Shown here: positions 8,425 through 15,701 of the stretch, piece after piece
How the letters are laid out: the number at the start of each line of letters is the position of its first letter
Numbering within the stretch: the stretch's first letter is position 1
Source of the DNA: Pseudonocardia sulfidoxydans NBRC 16205
Lineage (GTDB): Bacteria; Actinomycetota; Actinomycetes; Mycobacteriales; Pseudonocardiaceae
Assembly (NCBI RefSeq): GCF_007989085.1
Contig: NZ_BJVJ01000022.1
Coordinates: forward strand, 1 to 64,000
Direction of reading: 5' to 3'
Length of the DNA stretch: 64,000 nt
Translations under genes and position numbers: made by a program
The notes under the pieces: generated by a model
Told to the model about the DNA's origin: nothing
What the model saw: only the letters and a program-made list of their open reading frames with translations
The model's database searches: none

Positions 8425-9039
8425 TCACGTGCCGATGGCGAGGGGAACCCCGGCCGCGATCGTGCATCGCGTGGTTCCGATCACCGATTCCGCGATCCTG
8501 ATCGCCAGGCTGCGATCCGGTACGTCGGCGGGATGATCGGATCTCAGAACGACCTCCCCGTCGTCCACCCGCACCGTCCACCGGTCCCCGAAACGCAGCG
8601 TCAGGCGGCGTCGTACGTCAGCGCGAATGTCCGCATCGGGGCGGGCGAGGGCGTGGATGAGGTCGCGCCAGGTGACCACCCCGGTGACGACCCCGTCGTC
8701 GACGACCGGGATCGAACGCAGACCTCCCTCACGCATCACGATGAGCAAATCCCCGGCGTCGTCCCTCGCGGAGGCGGTGAGGACGTCGCGGCGGACGACA
8801 TCGCCGACGAGCCTGCTCACCCTGCGCGGTCGCCGGTCCGGTACGGGCAGGCGCGGGTCCGGCGGGAGGCGATCGCTGAGGACGTCCGTCTCGCCGACGA
8901 CCCCGACCAGCCGTCCTCCGTCGTCCACCACCGGGAGCATGGTGAAGCCGCGTTCGTCGAGCAGCCGGGACGCCTCCTTCACGGTCGCGCCGCATCCGAC
9001 CACGACGGCCGGCGCCGACATCACCTCGCGGACACGCAT
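8425..9039 (-). CDS. CBS-pair and BON-like domain protein
   Basis: A 204-residue protein. Residues 1-125 hold two CBS motifs: MRVREVMSAPAVVVGCGATV..RGFTMLPVVDDGGRLVGVV and VGDVVRRDVLTAS..GGLRSIPVVDDGVVTGVV. Residues 135-200 resemble a BON domain (DIRADVRRRL, VDDGEVVLRSD). CBS pairs bind adenine nucleotides and act as energy sensors; this CBS-BON layout is common beside USPs in actinobacteria. Start is the ATG at 9039 with GGAGGAGGAG directly upstream. A DosR-like site lies about 100 bp upstream. The partner regulated by nucleotide binding is unknown. Confidence 0.88.
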   Translation of the reverse strand: MRVREVMSAPAVVVGCGATVKEASRLLDERGFTMLPVVDDGGRLVGVVGETDVLSDRLPPDPRLPVPDRRPRRVSRLVGDVVRRDVLTASARDDAGDLLIVMREGGLRSIPVVDDGVVTGVVTWRDLIHALARPDADIRADVRRRLTLRFGDRWTVRVDDGEVVLRSDHPADVPDRSLAIRIAESVIGTTRCTIAAGVPLAIGT

Positions 9040-9140
9040 GACTCCTCCTCCTCCGTATATCGGGCCCGGCGTTCCTGACCCCCGGTCGACGCTAGGACGG
9101 CGCGGGCCGCCCCCGATGCCGACGAAGGACCCGGGCGGGC

Positions 9141-9154
9141 GGGACCTCCCGCCC
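9141..9154 (-). promoter_or_regulatory. DosR-box-like site 3
   Basis: On the minus strand GGGCGGGAGGTCCC matches the island's pattern GGGNCNNANGTCCC at all but position 5. It sits 102 bp upstream of the CBS-BON start. It is also part of a GC-rich inverted repeat (GGGCGGG / CCCGCCC), which could alternatively be the end of transcription from the right. Confidence 0.3.
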
Positions 9155-9163
9155 GACGCCGCC

Positions 9164-9659
9164 TCACCCGCTCGGGGTCGTTGGGCCCTGTCCGCCGGAC
9201 GACCCCCGGCCGACGGTGGGTTCCCGCACACGAGAGGAGCGCTGCGTCCGAGGCGCACACGCGTCGGGATCAACGGCGTGGACCGTGGGGACGAGCTCGC
9301 CCGCGGGCGCGAACAGGATCGCCGGGTCGAGAGGCTCGGGGGGCTCGCCGTCGGCGGGTCCCGCGGACGCCACCCCGAGCGCGAGTGCACGCCCGCGCGC
9401 CTGCTCGGACCTCGTGAGGACGTGGACGACGACACCCTGGGCACGGGCCACCTGCGCGACCACGTGCGCGGACCCCCCGAACCCGGAGAGTCCGAGCCGG
9501 CCTCCCGACGGCAGCTCGGCACGCAGCCGCGCGCGGTATCCGACGATCCCGGCGCAGAGCAGCGGTGCGGCGGCCCGGCTCGGGTTCGGGCCGCCAGGTC
9601 CGGACCAGTGGTGTCGAGATCGCGACGGGGCCCGGCCGGTCGACCACCCAGGCCTGCAT
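9164..9659 (-). pseudogene. Alcohol dehydrogenase remnant (internal deletion, frameshift, truncated)
   Basis: The minus strand from the ATG at 9659 reads [20 protein letters not shown] then EPEPGR, the N-terminus of a zinc-dependent medium-chain alcohol dehydrogenase. In another frame it resumes at [15 protein letters not shown], then [20 protein letters not shown] (the NAD(P) Rossmann glycine motif), [18 protein letters not shown] and [20 protein letters not shown], after which similarity stops. About 125 residues containing the Cys/His zinc ligands are missing between the two parts, and the C-terminal quarter is gone. Zn-ADHs commonly accompany USP/CBS genes, so this island once held one. 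There is no functional product. Confidence 0.8.
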
Positions 9660-9669
9660 CGTGGCCACG

Positions 9670-10083
9670 TCAACCGTGCTGTCCGGCGAGCGGCTCCAGG
9701 ACGTCACGCACGGAGACGATCCCCGCCACGGCCCCGGACGCGGCGCGCACCGGCACGTGACGGACACGGGCCTCGTGCATCCGCTGTGCGACCTCGCCGA
9801 TCGCGTCCTGGGGGTCCGCCCAGACGATCTCGGTGGTCATGAGATCGGCGGCCTGGAGACGGTCCAGGTCGCCGCCGGTCGCGAGGGCTGTCACGACATC
9901 GCGTTCGGACACGATGCCGATGGGGCCGTGCGGGCCCGTGACCAGGACTGCTCCGATCTCGTCGGCGACGAGCTCCTCGGCGATCTCGCGGGCGCTGCAA
10001 TGCTCAGCGACCGTCGCGACCGGTGCACGCATGACGCGTCGAACCTGGTCGGCCGGGCCGATCCGCTCGGTCTCACCACGCAT
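9670..10083 (-). CDS. Two-CBS-domain protein (Hrp1-like)
   Basis: A 137-residue protein made of a CBS pair: [49 protein letters not shown] and [49 protein letters not shown]. Size and organisation match M. tuberculosis Hrp1 (Rv2626c), a DosR-induced protein, but homology at that level is inferred. The two SxRD motifs are those that contact nucleotides in CBS pairs. ATG at 10083 follows GGAGGAACC. It is divergent from the small repeat protein at 10323, with a shared 239-bp promoter region carrying DosR-like site 4. Confidence 0.88.
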   Translation of the reverse strand: MRGETERIGPADQVRRVMRAPVATVAEHCSAREIAEELVADEIGAVLVTGPHGPIGIVSERDVVTALATGGDLDRLQAADLMTTEIVWADPQDAIGEVAQRMHEARVRHVPVRAASGAVAGIVSVRDVLEPLAGQHG

Positions 10084-10210
10084 GGTTCCTCCGTGTCGTC
10101 GAGCGATCGTCGATCGTCTCCGCGATCGTCGTCCTGGCGCGGCCGCGCCGGGCAGAGCCCATCGACCTCCCGCTCCCGGGTCCACGGCCGGTGTCCGACG
10201 CCTCGTCGCG

Positions 10211-10224
10211 GGGTCCGACGGCCC
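10211..10224. promoter_or_regulatory. DosR-box-like site 4
   Basis: GGGTCCGACGGCCC differs from site 1 (GGGTCCGAAGTCCC) at two positions. It lies 112 bp before the small repeat protein and 128 bp before the divergent CBS gene. Confidence 0.3.
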
Positions 10225-10322
10225 GTCGCCACCCCGTCGTCCGGCCCTGGCTCCGCCGGCCCGATCGGCGAACCGTGAGGGCACCGCCCGCACACCCGGG
10301 CTCGAGTCCGAAGGAGACCCTC

Positions 10323-10544
10323 ATGGCCACAACAGCTCCCGTCATCTCGGCCGCCGGTGCCGACGGGGCAGCCGTCGCTGTCGTCGTCGACGACAGTGGG
10401 ATCCGCATCGGCGTCGCGGACGAGCACGGCCAGGTGCGCGACTTCTCCGGCATCCACATCGGCGCGCTGGCCGCGGGCCGCGACGGTGCGGTCCTCGACT
10501 TCGCCGGGGTGCGCATCGGTCACACCCTGCGCGCGGGGGGATGA
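10323..10544 (+). CDS. Small protein with GIRIG-type internal repeats
   Basis: A 73-residue protein I do not recognise. It starts MATTAPVISAAGADGAAVAV and then carries three copies of a short motif: SGIRIGVADEHGQVRDF, SGIHIGALAAGRDGAVLDF and AGVRIGHTLRAGG, i.e. [SA]G[IV][RH]IG every 18-19 residues. Alternating hydrophobic residues suggest a small beta structure. There is no signal peptide or membrane helix. The ATG has a clear ribosome site (GAAGGAG). It is divergent from a CBS gene inside the USP island, so a stress-related role is plausible but unproven. Confidence 0.72.
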   Translation: MATTAPVISAAGADGAAVAVVVDDSGIRIGVADEHGQVRDFSGIHIGALAAGRDGAVLDFAGVRIGHTLRAGG

Positions 10545-10838
10545 CACGCGCACACCGCAGGCTGCCCGGGCCGGGCCTCACCGTTCCACGGACGGGGAGC
10601 CCGGCCCCGCTCATGGGGCACGGCCGGTGCCCCGTTGTGTTCGTCGGTGCGGCGCGCGACCGGCGCGAGGTCGCGCTCGGGTGCCGGTCCCGGCAGTGCC
10701 CGAGACGGCCCGGGCCGGTCACCGGCCCGATCAGCGCCCCGGGTCGCCGGCCCGGACGTCAGTGCACGCAGCGGTGATCGTCGGCGGGTGCGCCCGTTCG
10801 GATCGCGAGGACGGCTGCCTCCGCCGCGCGGGACGCGC

Positions 10839-11726
10839 TCACGGCGAGCCCGGGACCGTTGCGACGTCGGCGGGCGCCCGGTCCGCGCCGGCCGAGACAT
10901 ACCGGTCGAGGAGCGGCGGAACGGCGACGATCGGGCAGGGCGCGAACTCGATCAGCTGACGCATCGTCGACCGCGCCGACGGCGGCTGTTCGTGGTGGCC
11001 GACCACGATCGCACGAGCGGATGCGGCGAGGCCCACCAGACCCGGCCCGCCATGCTCCTCGATCACCTCACCGGTGACAGCGACGCCGCCATCCTGGTCG
11101 TTCACCCAGCGCATGGCCCAGTCGACGAGGCGACGGGCCGCTGCACCGTCCTCATCGGAGACCGTGCCCGACGACTCCCGACCGGCGGCGCAGTGCGCCA
11201 CGAGGACCGGCGCCCCCCACGCACGGGCCAGCAGGAGCGCGGTGTCGAGGACGCCCGGTCCGGTCCGCAGGTCCTCCACCGCTGCGACCACGGGACCGCC
11301 GCGTGCGGGGGGCACCCCCGGCGTCGCCCCCCGGACGACGGCGACCGGGCATCCCACCCTGCCGGCCAGCCCGAGGGCGATGTGGCCCACGAGGGTGCCG
11401 GACCAGGCCCCGTCGCCGTAGCTGCCGACGACGAGGAGGCGCGCATGGCGCGCCCTGTTGTGCAGCAGATCCACCGTGTTGCCGTGGACGACCTCCACCG
11501 CTGCATGTGCGACGCCGCACCGTTCGGCGTCGGCGAGCAGCTCACGCATGTACGGCGGGTGTGGCGCGAGGGCCAGTCGAGCGGAACCGTGGAGCTGAGC
11601 GTGCAGGAGCACGAGCGGTGTTCCGGTGGCCGCTGCGAGATCCGCGGCCCAGTGCAGGGCGACGCGGGACGACGCGGACTCGTCGACACCGACGACGACA
11701 GGGCGGGGTCGGTGTTCGTCGGACAT
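10839..11726 (-). CDS. Tandem universal stress protein (UspA family) 3
   Basis: A 295-residue protein with two UspA domains: PVVVGVDESASSRVALHWAA to CPVAVVRGA with loop LLVVGSYGDGAWSGTLVG, then GGPVVAAVEDLRTGPGVLDTA to CPIVAVPP with loop IVVGHHEQPPSARSTMRQ. Loop 2 departs from the ATP-binding consensus. I start at the ATG at 11726 (MSDEHRPRP) because GGAGG lies exactly 5 bases before it; the ATG at 11738 (MEAEMSDE) lacks a ribosome site. A DosR-like palindrome is 90 bp upstream, a typical distance for that class of activator. It lies just downstream of the P450-ferredoxin pair on the same strand. Confidence 0.9.
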   Translation of the reverse strand: MSDEHRPRPVVVGVDESASSRVALHWAADLAAATGTPLVLLHAQLHGSARLALAPHPPYMRELLADAERCGVAHAAVEVVHGNTVDLLHNRARHARLLVVGSYGDGAWSGTLVGHIALGLAGRVGCPVAVVRGATPGVPPARGGPVVAAVEDLRTGPGVLDTALLLARAWGAPVLVAHCAAGRESSGTVSDEDGAAARRLVDWAMRWVNDQDGGVAVTGEVIEEHGGPGLVGLAASARAIVVGHHEQPPSARSTMRQLIEFAPCPIVAVPPLLDRYVSAGADRAPADVATVPGSP

Positions 11727-11815
11727 CTCGGCCTCCATGACGACGCGTACTTCGGTACGCCTCAGCCTCGACCGGACGGACGCGCCCCTCCAGAGGACCT
11801 CGGTGGGTTCGGCCG

Positions 11816-11829
11816 GGGGCGAAGGTCCC
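11816..11829. promoter_or_regulatory. DosR-box-like site 5
   Basis: GGGGCGAAGGTCCC (embedded in CCGGGGGCGAAGGTCCCCC, an imperfect palindrome) lies 90 bp upstream of the USP 3 start in the 169-bp gap after the ferredoxin gene. Together with site 1 it is the best match in the window to the DosR core. Confidence 0.4.
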
Positions 11830-11895
11830 CCTCCGCTGTCCCCGCGCATTCTTTCTTCGATACGGAACCGCGGGTCAGGGCAGGACCCGTCGGTG

Positions 11896-12096
11896 TCAGC
11901 TCTCCGTGGCGGTGATGGCCCCTTCGGGGCAGGCGTGCACCGCGCGGCTGGTGAGCTCTTCCTGGCCGGGCGGCACGGGAATCGGGACGTCGCGCTGCAT
12001 GCTGTAGCCCTCGTCGTCGGGTTCGAAGACGTCGGGGGCGAGGGAGTAGCAGCGGCCGTGCCCGGTGCACAGCGATCCATCGACGGTGACCTTCAC
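11896..12096 (-). CDS. Ferredoxin (3Fe-4S type), P450 partner
   Basis: A 66-residue ferredoxin: VDGSLCTGHGRCYSLAPDVF near the N-terminus and a closing CPEGAI. The pattern C-x2-H-x2-C plus a single C-P means the second cluster cysteine is replaced, as in the 3Fe-4S ferredoxins that serve actinobacterial P450s. It presumably passes electrons to the P450 encoded directly upstream. The GTG start at 12096 follows AAGGAGGACCG. The gap to the P450 stop is filled by an 18-bp tandem repeat. No ferredoxin reductase is adjacent; the nearest is at 31.3 kb. Confidence 0.93.
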   Translation of the reverse strand: MKVTVDGSLCTGHGRCYSLAPDVFEPDDEGYSMQRDVPIPVPPGQEELTSRAVHACPEGAITATES

Positions 12097-12107
12097 CGGT
12101 CCTCCTT

Positions 12108-12197
12108 GTGCGTGGCGGCAGCGGAGTGCGTGGCGGCAGCGGAGTGCGTGGCGGCAGCGGAGTGCGTGGCGGCAGCGGAGTGCGTGGCGGCAGTGGA
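12108..12197. repeat. Five 18-bp tandem repeats between P450 and ferredoxin genes
   Basis: The unit GTGCGTGGCGGCAGCGGA (plus strand) is repeated five times without gaps (12108, 12126, 12144, 12162, 12180); only the last copy differs, by one base. The array fills almost the whole intercistronic space, ending next to the ferredoxin ribosome site. In one minus-strand frame it would encode repeated SAAATH hexapeptides, ending KEDR at a TGA that overlaps the ferredoxin GTG, but the P450 stop precedes it in a different frame. Confidence 0.97.
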
Positions 12198-12204
12198 CGT
12201 CGCG

Positions 12205-13404
12205 TCAGGTGGAGGGGGTCCAGACGAGGTGCAGGTTCTTCATGGTGCGCAGCTGCGCGCTCTCATAGGTCGGAGCACTCCCGGGCTTGAGCTCGAAATC
12301 GGGGATGCGGGCGAGGAACTCCTCGATCGTGACCCGCAGCTCCAGGCGCGCGAGATGCGCACCGAGGCACCGGTGGACACCCACGCCGAAGGCGGACTGC
12401 ACGATGTCGGTACGCCGGATGTCGAACTCGGCCGGGTCGGCACAGGCCGCGGGATCGCGGGAGGCGGCAGCGTAGTTCAGCGCGACGCGGTCGCCCGCCT
12501 TGAGCTGCACCCCGCCGATCTCGACGTCGTTGCGCACCGTTCGGGCCGGCGCGACCACCGGCGGGTAGAGCCGCACGGTCTCCTCGACCGCGTTCGCGAC
12601 GAGATCAGGATTGGCGATGAGATCACGGCGGATCTCGGGGTGGGTGGCGAAGTGGTAGATCGCGCCGGACATGGCGTGGGTGGTGGTCGCCAATCCGCCG
12701 AAGACGACGTCGAGCAGGGTGTGGACCTTGTCCTCCCATGGGGACGGCTCGCCGTCCTTGTCGACACCGGCGACGATGGCGTCGATGACGTCGCCGCGTG
12801 GGTCCTCTTCGCTGCGACGCTTCAGGAACGCGTCGAGGTACCCGTAGACGCGGACGAACGCGGGAACACGGTCGTCGAGGGGCCCGAACGAGTAGGTGTC
12901 GATGTCCTGGAACAGCTGAGGCAGGTCGGCTTCGGGCACCGGGACGATCGAGTTGAACAGCACCAGACCGGGCAGGTGCGCGGCGAAGTCGGCGACGAAC
13001 TCGCATTCACCCTTGTCGGCGAAACCGTCGAGCAGCCGGCGAGCGCAGTCGTGGGCGAGCTCTTCGACCTTTGCGACGTTGCCGGGCGCGAAGAACGGGT
13101 TGAGCACCCGGCGCCAGGTGTCGTGGTAGGGCGGGTCGAGGTCTTCGGGCAGGATCGGGATCGACTGGTCGGGTGGGTTGAGCAGCCATCCGTCCGCGCT
13201 CGAGAAGGTGCGCCAGTCCTGCCCGGCCTTACGCACGTCGGCGTGCTTGTTGATCACGTGGTAGCCCTTGCCGACCGTGCTGTGGGCGACCGGGCAGTGG
13301 GCGACGAGATCATCGAGGACTTCTTCGAAGTTCTCGGCCAGCGACACGTCTTCGATGTCGAAGTCGGTGTGCATGTCGCGGCTGGTCACGCGGGCTTCGG
13401 TCAC
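12205..13404 (-). CDS. Cytochrome P450
   Basis: A 399-residue soluble bacterial P450. Signature parts: ExxR as EETVR in the K helix, and the heme loop FGVGVHRCLGAHLAR with the thiolate Cys near residue 350. The I helix reads VFGGLATTTHAMSG, where the usual acidic residue of the A-G-x-D/E-T-T oxygen-activation motif is Ala. The GTG start at 13404 gives MTEARVTSRDMHTDF; GAAGGG lies 9 bases upstream. It is followed by its ferredoxin. The substrate cannot be read from the sequence. A sigma-70-like promoter lies 60 bp upstream in an unusually AT-rich stretch. Confidence 0.94.
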   Translation of the reverse strand: MTEARVTSRDMHTDFDIEDVSLAENFEEVLDDLVAHCPVAHSTVGKGYHVINKHADVRKAGQDWRTFSSADGWLLNPPDQSIPILPEDLDPPYHDTWRRVLNPFFAPGNVAKVEELAHDCARRLLDGFADKGECEFVADFAAHLPGLVLFNSIVPVPEADLPQLFQDIDTYSFGPLDDRVPAFVRVYGYLDAFLKRRSEEDPRGDVIDAIVAGVDKDGEPSPWEDKVHTLLDVVFGGLATTTHAMSGAIYHFATHPEIRRDLIANPDLVANAVEETVRLYPPVVAPARTVRNDVEIGGVQLKAGDRVALNYAAASRDPAACADPAEFDIRRTDIVQSAFGVGVHRCLGAHLARLELRVTIEEFLARIPDFELKPGSAPTYESAQLRTMKNLHLVWTPST

Positions 13405-13463
13405 GTCGTTGTGCCCTTCGTTCTCATCTCAGCAGCAGCCGAGTAGCTAATAACGATGACCCT

Positions 13464-13492
13464 AGATTGAGGGCGTCGACAAATACTGTCAA
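13464..13492 (-). promoter_or_regulatory. Promoter of the P450-ferredoxin genes
   Basis: On the minus strand TTGACA (13492-13487) is followed 17 bp later by CAATCT (13469-13464), a good -35 and a fair -10, about 60 bp before the P450 GTG. A small dyad GACA-N5-TGTC overlaps the -35. The whole gap 13405-13717 is AT-rich for this genome around 13440-13560 and contains a GGCGTC/GACGCC inverted repeat near 13550; I see no gene in it. Confidence 0.55.
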
Positions 13493-13717
13493 GCTCCCAT
13501 CCGCGTGACCCACTGCCCGAATTTCAGGGATATTGTGTTCATAGTTAGGCGTCACTTAGCTAGCGACGCCGGTCGGTCCGATGGCCGCAGCCGAGCACGT
13601 CGGTGGGCCGACCATCCGTGGCAACGGCCCCTTGCCGGCGGTGGCTGTAGAGGGTCGGTCCGGGACCAAGAACGCCAAACTGCGGCGCCGGTGTGGACCG
13701 CGCCGGTAACGACCTCG

Positions 13718-14071
13718 CTACGTGACGGGTGTGCCCTGGTGGAAGAACACCCGCCACGGCCCGCCGTCGCGGCGACGCCACAACGAGCTGCGCAGCGCGG
13801 GGCGGCCCGGGGCGCCGGTGCGGTAGGTGAGCAGGACGACGTCGTCGGCCAGGCGGGTCGCGACCATGTCGTCGCAACGCGGTGGCGGGGAGTCGTCGGC
13901 AGCCATCATGTCGAGGATCGACTCCCGGTCCCACACTCGGCCCGAGGCGCCGAACTCGTGGAACTGCGGGTCGAGCAGTTCACCGGCGAGGCGCCGGGAG
14001 CCCCGGACCGCACGGTCCTGCAGCGCCAGCTCCAGATCGACGACGGCACGCAGGTCGGGGTAGTCGGTCAT
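13718..14071 (-). CDS. NTF2-like (DUF4440/SnoaL-type) protein
   Basis: A 117-residue protein beginning MTDYPDLRAVVDLELALQDR and containing LLDPQFHEFGASGRVWDRES, VATRLADDVVLLTYRTG and a C-terminal SSLWRRRDGGPWRVFFHQGT. This is the alpha-plus-beta cone fold of the NTF2-like superfamily, which includes small enzymes and binding proteins; a specific activity cannot be assigned. Start is the ATG at 14071; GAGGATCGGCCG precedes it. It stands alone between the P450 promoter and the monooxygenase cluster. The 260 bp upstream (14072-14330) show no other gene. Confidence 0.7.
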   Translation of the reverse strand: MTDYPDLRAVVDLELALQDRAVRGSRRLAGELLDPQFHEFGASGRVWDRESILDMMAADDSPPPRCDDMVATRLADDVVLLTYRTGAPGRPALRSSLWRRRDGGPWRVFFHQGTPVT

Positions 14072-14330
14072 CGGCCGATCCTCGGTGCCCGCACGTCCGG
14101 GATGCAATGCGTGTGCGGGGCGCGACTCTCGATCGCCGGCGCCGGCCGGCCGGCCGCGCAGGAATGCCGGGCGGCGAGGTGCGGGACAGCGACGCGTGGG
14201 GCGACGCGCGACGACGACCACGCCGGCATGTCCGCCGACGACGTGGTCGGCGCGGCGACTGGCGGGGCACGCCGTTCACCTCCGAGAGCGAGCGCCACGT
14301 CTCGATGTGGCGCAGGCCCGCCGCCTGAGG

Positions 14331-15701
14331 TCAGCGCGGGCCGGTGTCGTCGACGGGCGGCAGGGCGAGGTGGTCGCGCAGGGTGCCGCCGGTGTACTCG
14401 GTGCGGTAGACGCCGCGGTCCTGCAGCGCGGGGACCAGCTTCTCGACGATCTCGGTGAGCGACTGCGGGATCAGGTACGGGAGCAGGTTGAACCCGTCGA
14501 CGGCGCGGGTGCGGACGAAGCGCGCCCACTCGTCGGCGACCTGGCCGGGCGTGCCGACGAAGGACGGGTGCCCGGGCGACACCTCCAGGGCGAGCTGCCG
14601 GATGGACAGCCCCTGCGCCGCGGCCTGCTCGCGCCAGCGGGCGATCAGGTCGAGCTTGCCCTTGCGCCGGTCGATGGAGATCGTGCCGCGGGACGGGTCG
14701 AGCTCGTCGGCGCTGGGTTCGATGTCGGGCAGCGGCCCGTCGGGGTCGTACCCGGACAGGTCGGCCCCCCAGTACTGCTCGAAGTAGGCGAGTGCGCGCG
14801 GCCCGGTGATCTGTTCCTCGCGGACCCAGCGCGCTTTGTCCTCCGCGTCGGCGGGTGTGTCGCCGAGTACCACACCGGCGCCGGGCAGGATGCGCAGCGA
14901 GTCCGGCGACCGACCGTGGCGGGCGAGGCGTTCCCGCAGGTCGGTGGCGTAGGCGAGCGCGGCGTCGTACTCGGTGTGGGCGGTGAAGACGACGTCGGCG
15001 TGGCGCGCGGCGAGGTCCCGGCCGCCTGCGGAGTCACCCGCCTGGAACAGGACCGGACGGCCCTGGCGGCTGCCGGGCACCGTCGGGGTCGCGGTCAGGT
15101 GGACGAGGTCGGTGGCCCGTCGGACGTCGGCGATGGCGCCGGGGCGGCTCCAGCTCTTGGCACGGGCGTCCTGCGCGGCGTCGGGTTCCCACGCGGCCCA
15201 GAGCGCTTTCGCGGCCTCCACGAACTCGCCCGCCCGCTCGTAGCGGCGTGCGTGCTCGAGCCAGCCGCCGTGCCGGAAGTTCTCGCCGGTCCACGCGTTG
15301 TCGGTGGTGACGATGTTCCAGCCGGCGCGGCCGTCGGACAGCAGGTCGAGGCTGGCGAGGCGGCGGGCGAGGTCGGCCGGCTCGTTGTAGGTCGTGTTCT
15401 GGGTGGCGACGAGACCGATCCGGCTCGTCGCACCGGCGAGGGCGGCGAGCTGGGTGATGGCGTCGGGGCGGCCGGCGACGTCGAGGTCGTAGGGGCGGCC
15501 GCGGTTCTCCCGCACGCGCAGGCCCTCGCCGAGGAAGAACGCGTCGAACAGGCCGCGTTCGAGGAGCTGTACGACGTCGACGAACGTCTCGATCGCCATG
15601 TGCGGCGCGGCGTCGGGGTGGGCCCAGATCAGCTGCGGTCCGACGCCGGTGAGGAAGACACCGAGGTGGACCTGCGGCTCGGTGGAGGGTCGGTCGGTCA
15701 C
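14331..15701 (-). CDS. FMN-dependent monooxygenase, NtaA/SnaA/DszA family
   Basis: A 456-residue two-component flavin monooxygenase large subunit. Family landmarks: IWAHPDAAPHM near the start, LVATQNTTYNEPADLARRLA, LDLLSDGRAGWNIVTTDNAW, GRPVLFQAGDSAGGRDLAARHAD, and LVPALQDRGVYRTEYTGGTLR at the end. Relatives oxidise nitrilotriacetate, sulfones and alkanesulfonates using FMNH2 supplied by a separate reductase. The GTG start at 15701 overlaps the stop of the upstream LLM gene by 4 bases (GTGA), so translation is coupled. It is the intact paralogue of the frameshifted gene at 19661-21029. A role in organosulfur breakdown is inferred from the Cys-rich leader peptide at the head of this gene run. 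Confidence 0.9.
   Translation of the reverse strand: MTDRPSTEPQVHLGVFLTGVGPQLIWAHPDAAPHMAIETFVDVVQLLERGLFDAFFLGEGLRVRENRGRPYDLDVAGRPDAITQLAALAGATSRIGLVATQNTTYNEPADLARRLASLDLLSDGRAGWNIVTTDNAWTGENFRHGGWLEHARRYERAGEFVEAAKALWAAWEPDAAQDARAKSWSRPGAIADVRRATDLVHLTATPTVPGSRQGRPVLFQAGDSAGGRDLAARHADVVFTAHTEYDAALAYATDLRERLARHGRSPDSLRILPGAGVVLGDTPADAEDKARWVREEQITGPRALAYFEQYWGADLSGYDPDGPLPDIEPSADELDPSRGTISIDRRKGKLDLIARWREQAAAQGLSIRQLALEVSPGHPSFVGTPGQVADEWARFVRTRAVDGFNLLPYLIPQSLTEIVEKLVPALQDRGVYRTEYTGGTLRDHLALPPVDDTGPR

Noticed and set aside
9131-9160. Strong terminator in the GGGCGGG/CCCGCCC repeat
   Set aside because: The stem is short and lies just past the ADH remnant and before the CBS gene; it could be either a terminator or part of the DosR-like site, so I did not list it as a terminator.
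10545-10838. Additional small gene after the GIRIG-repeat protein
   Set aside because: Open frames exist in both strands but none has a ribosome site, family match or coherent codon pattern.
4948-11900. tRNA-integrated genomic island
   Set aside because: No integrase, no direct repeat of the tRNA 3' end and no composition change were seen; the stress island looks vertically inherited with local decay.
12108-12197. CRISPR array
   Set aside because: The repeats are 18 bp and directly adjacent with no spacers, and no cas genes are present.
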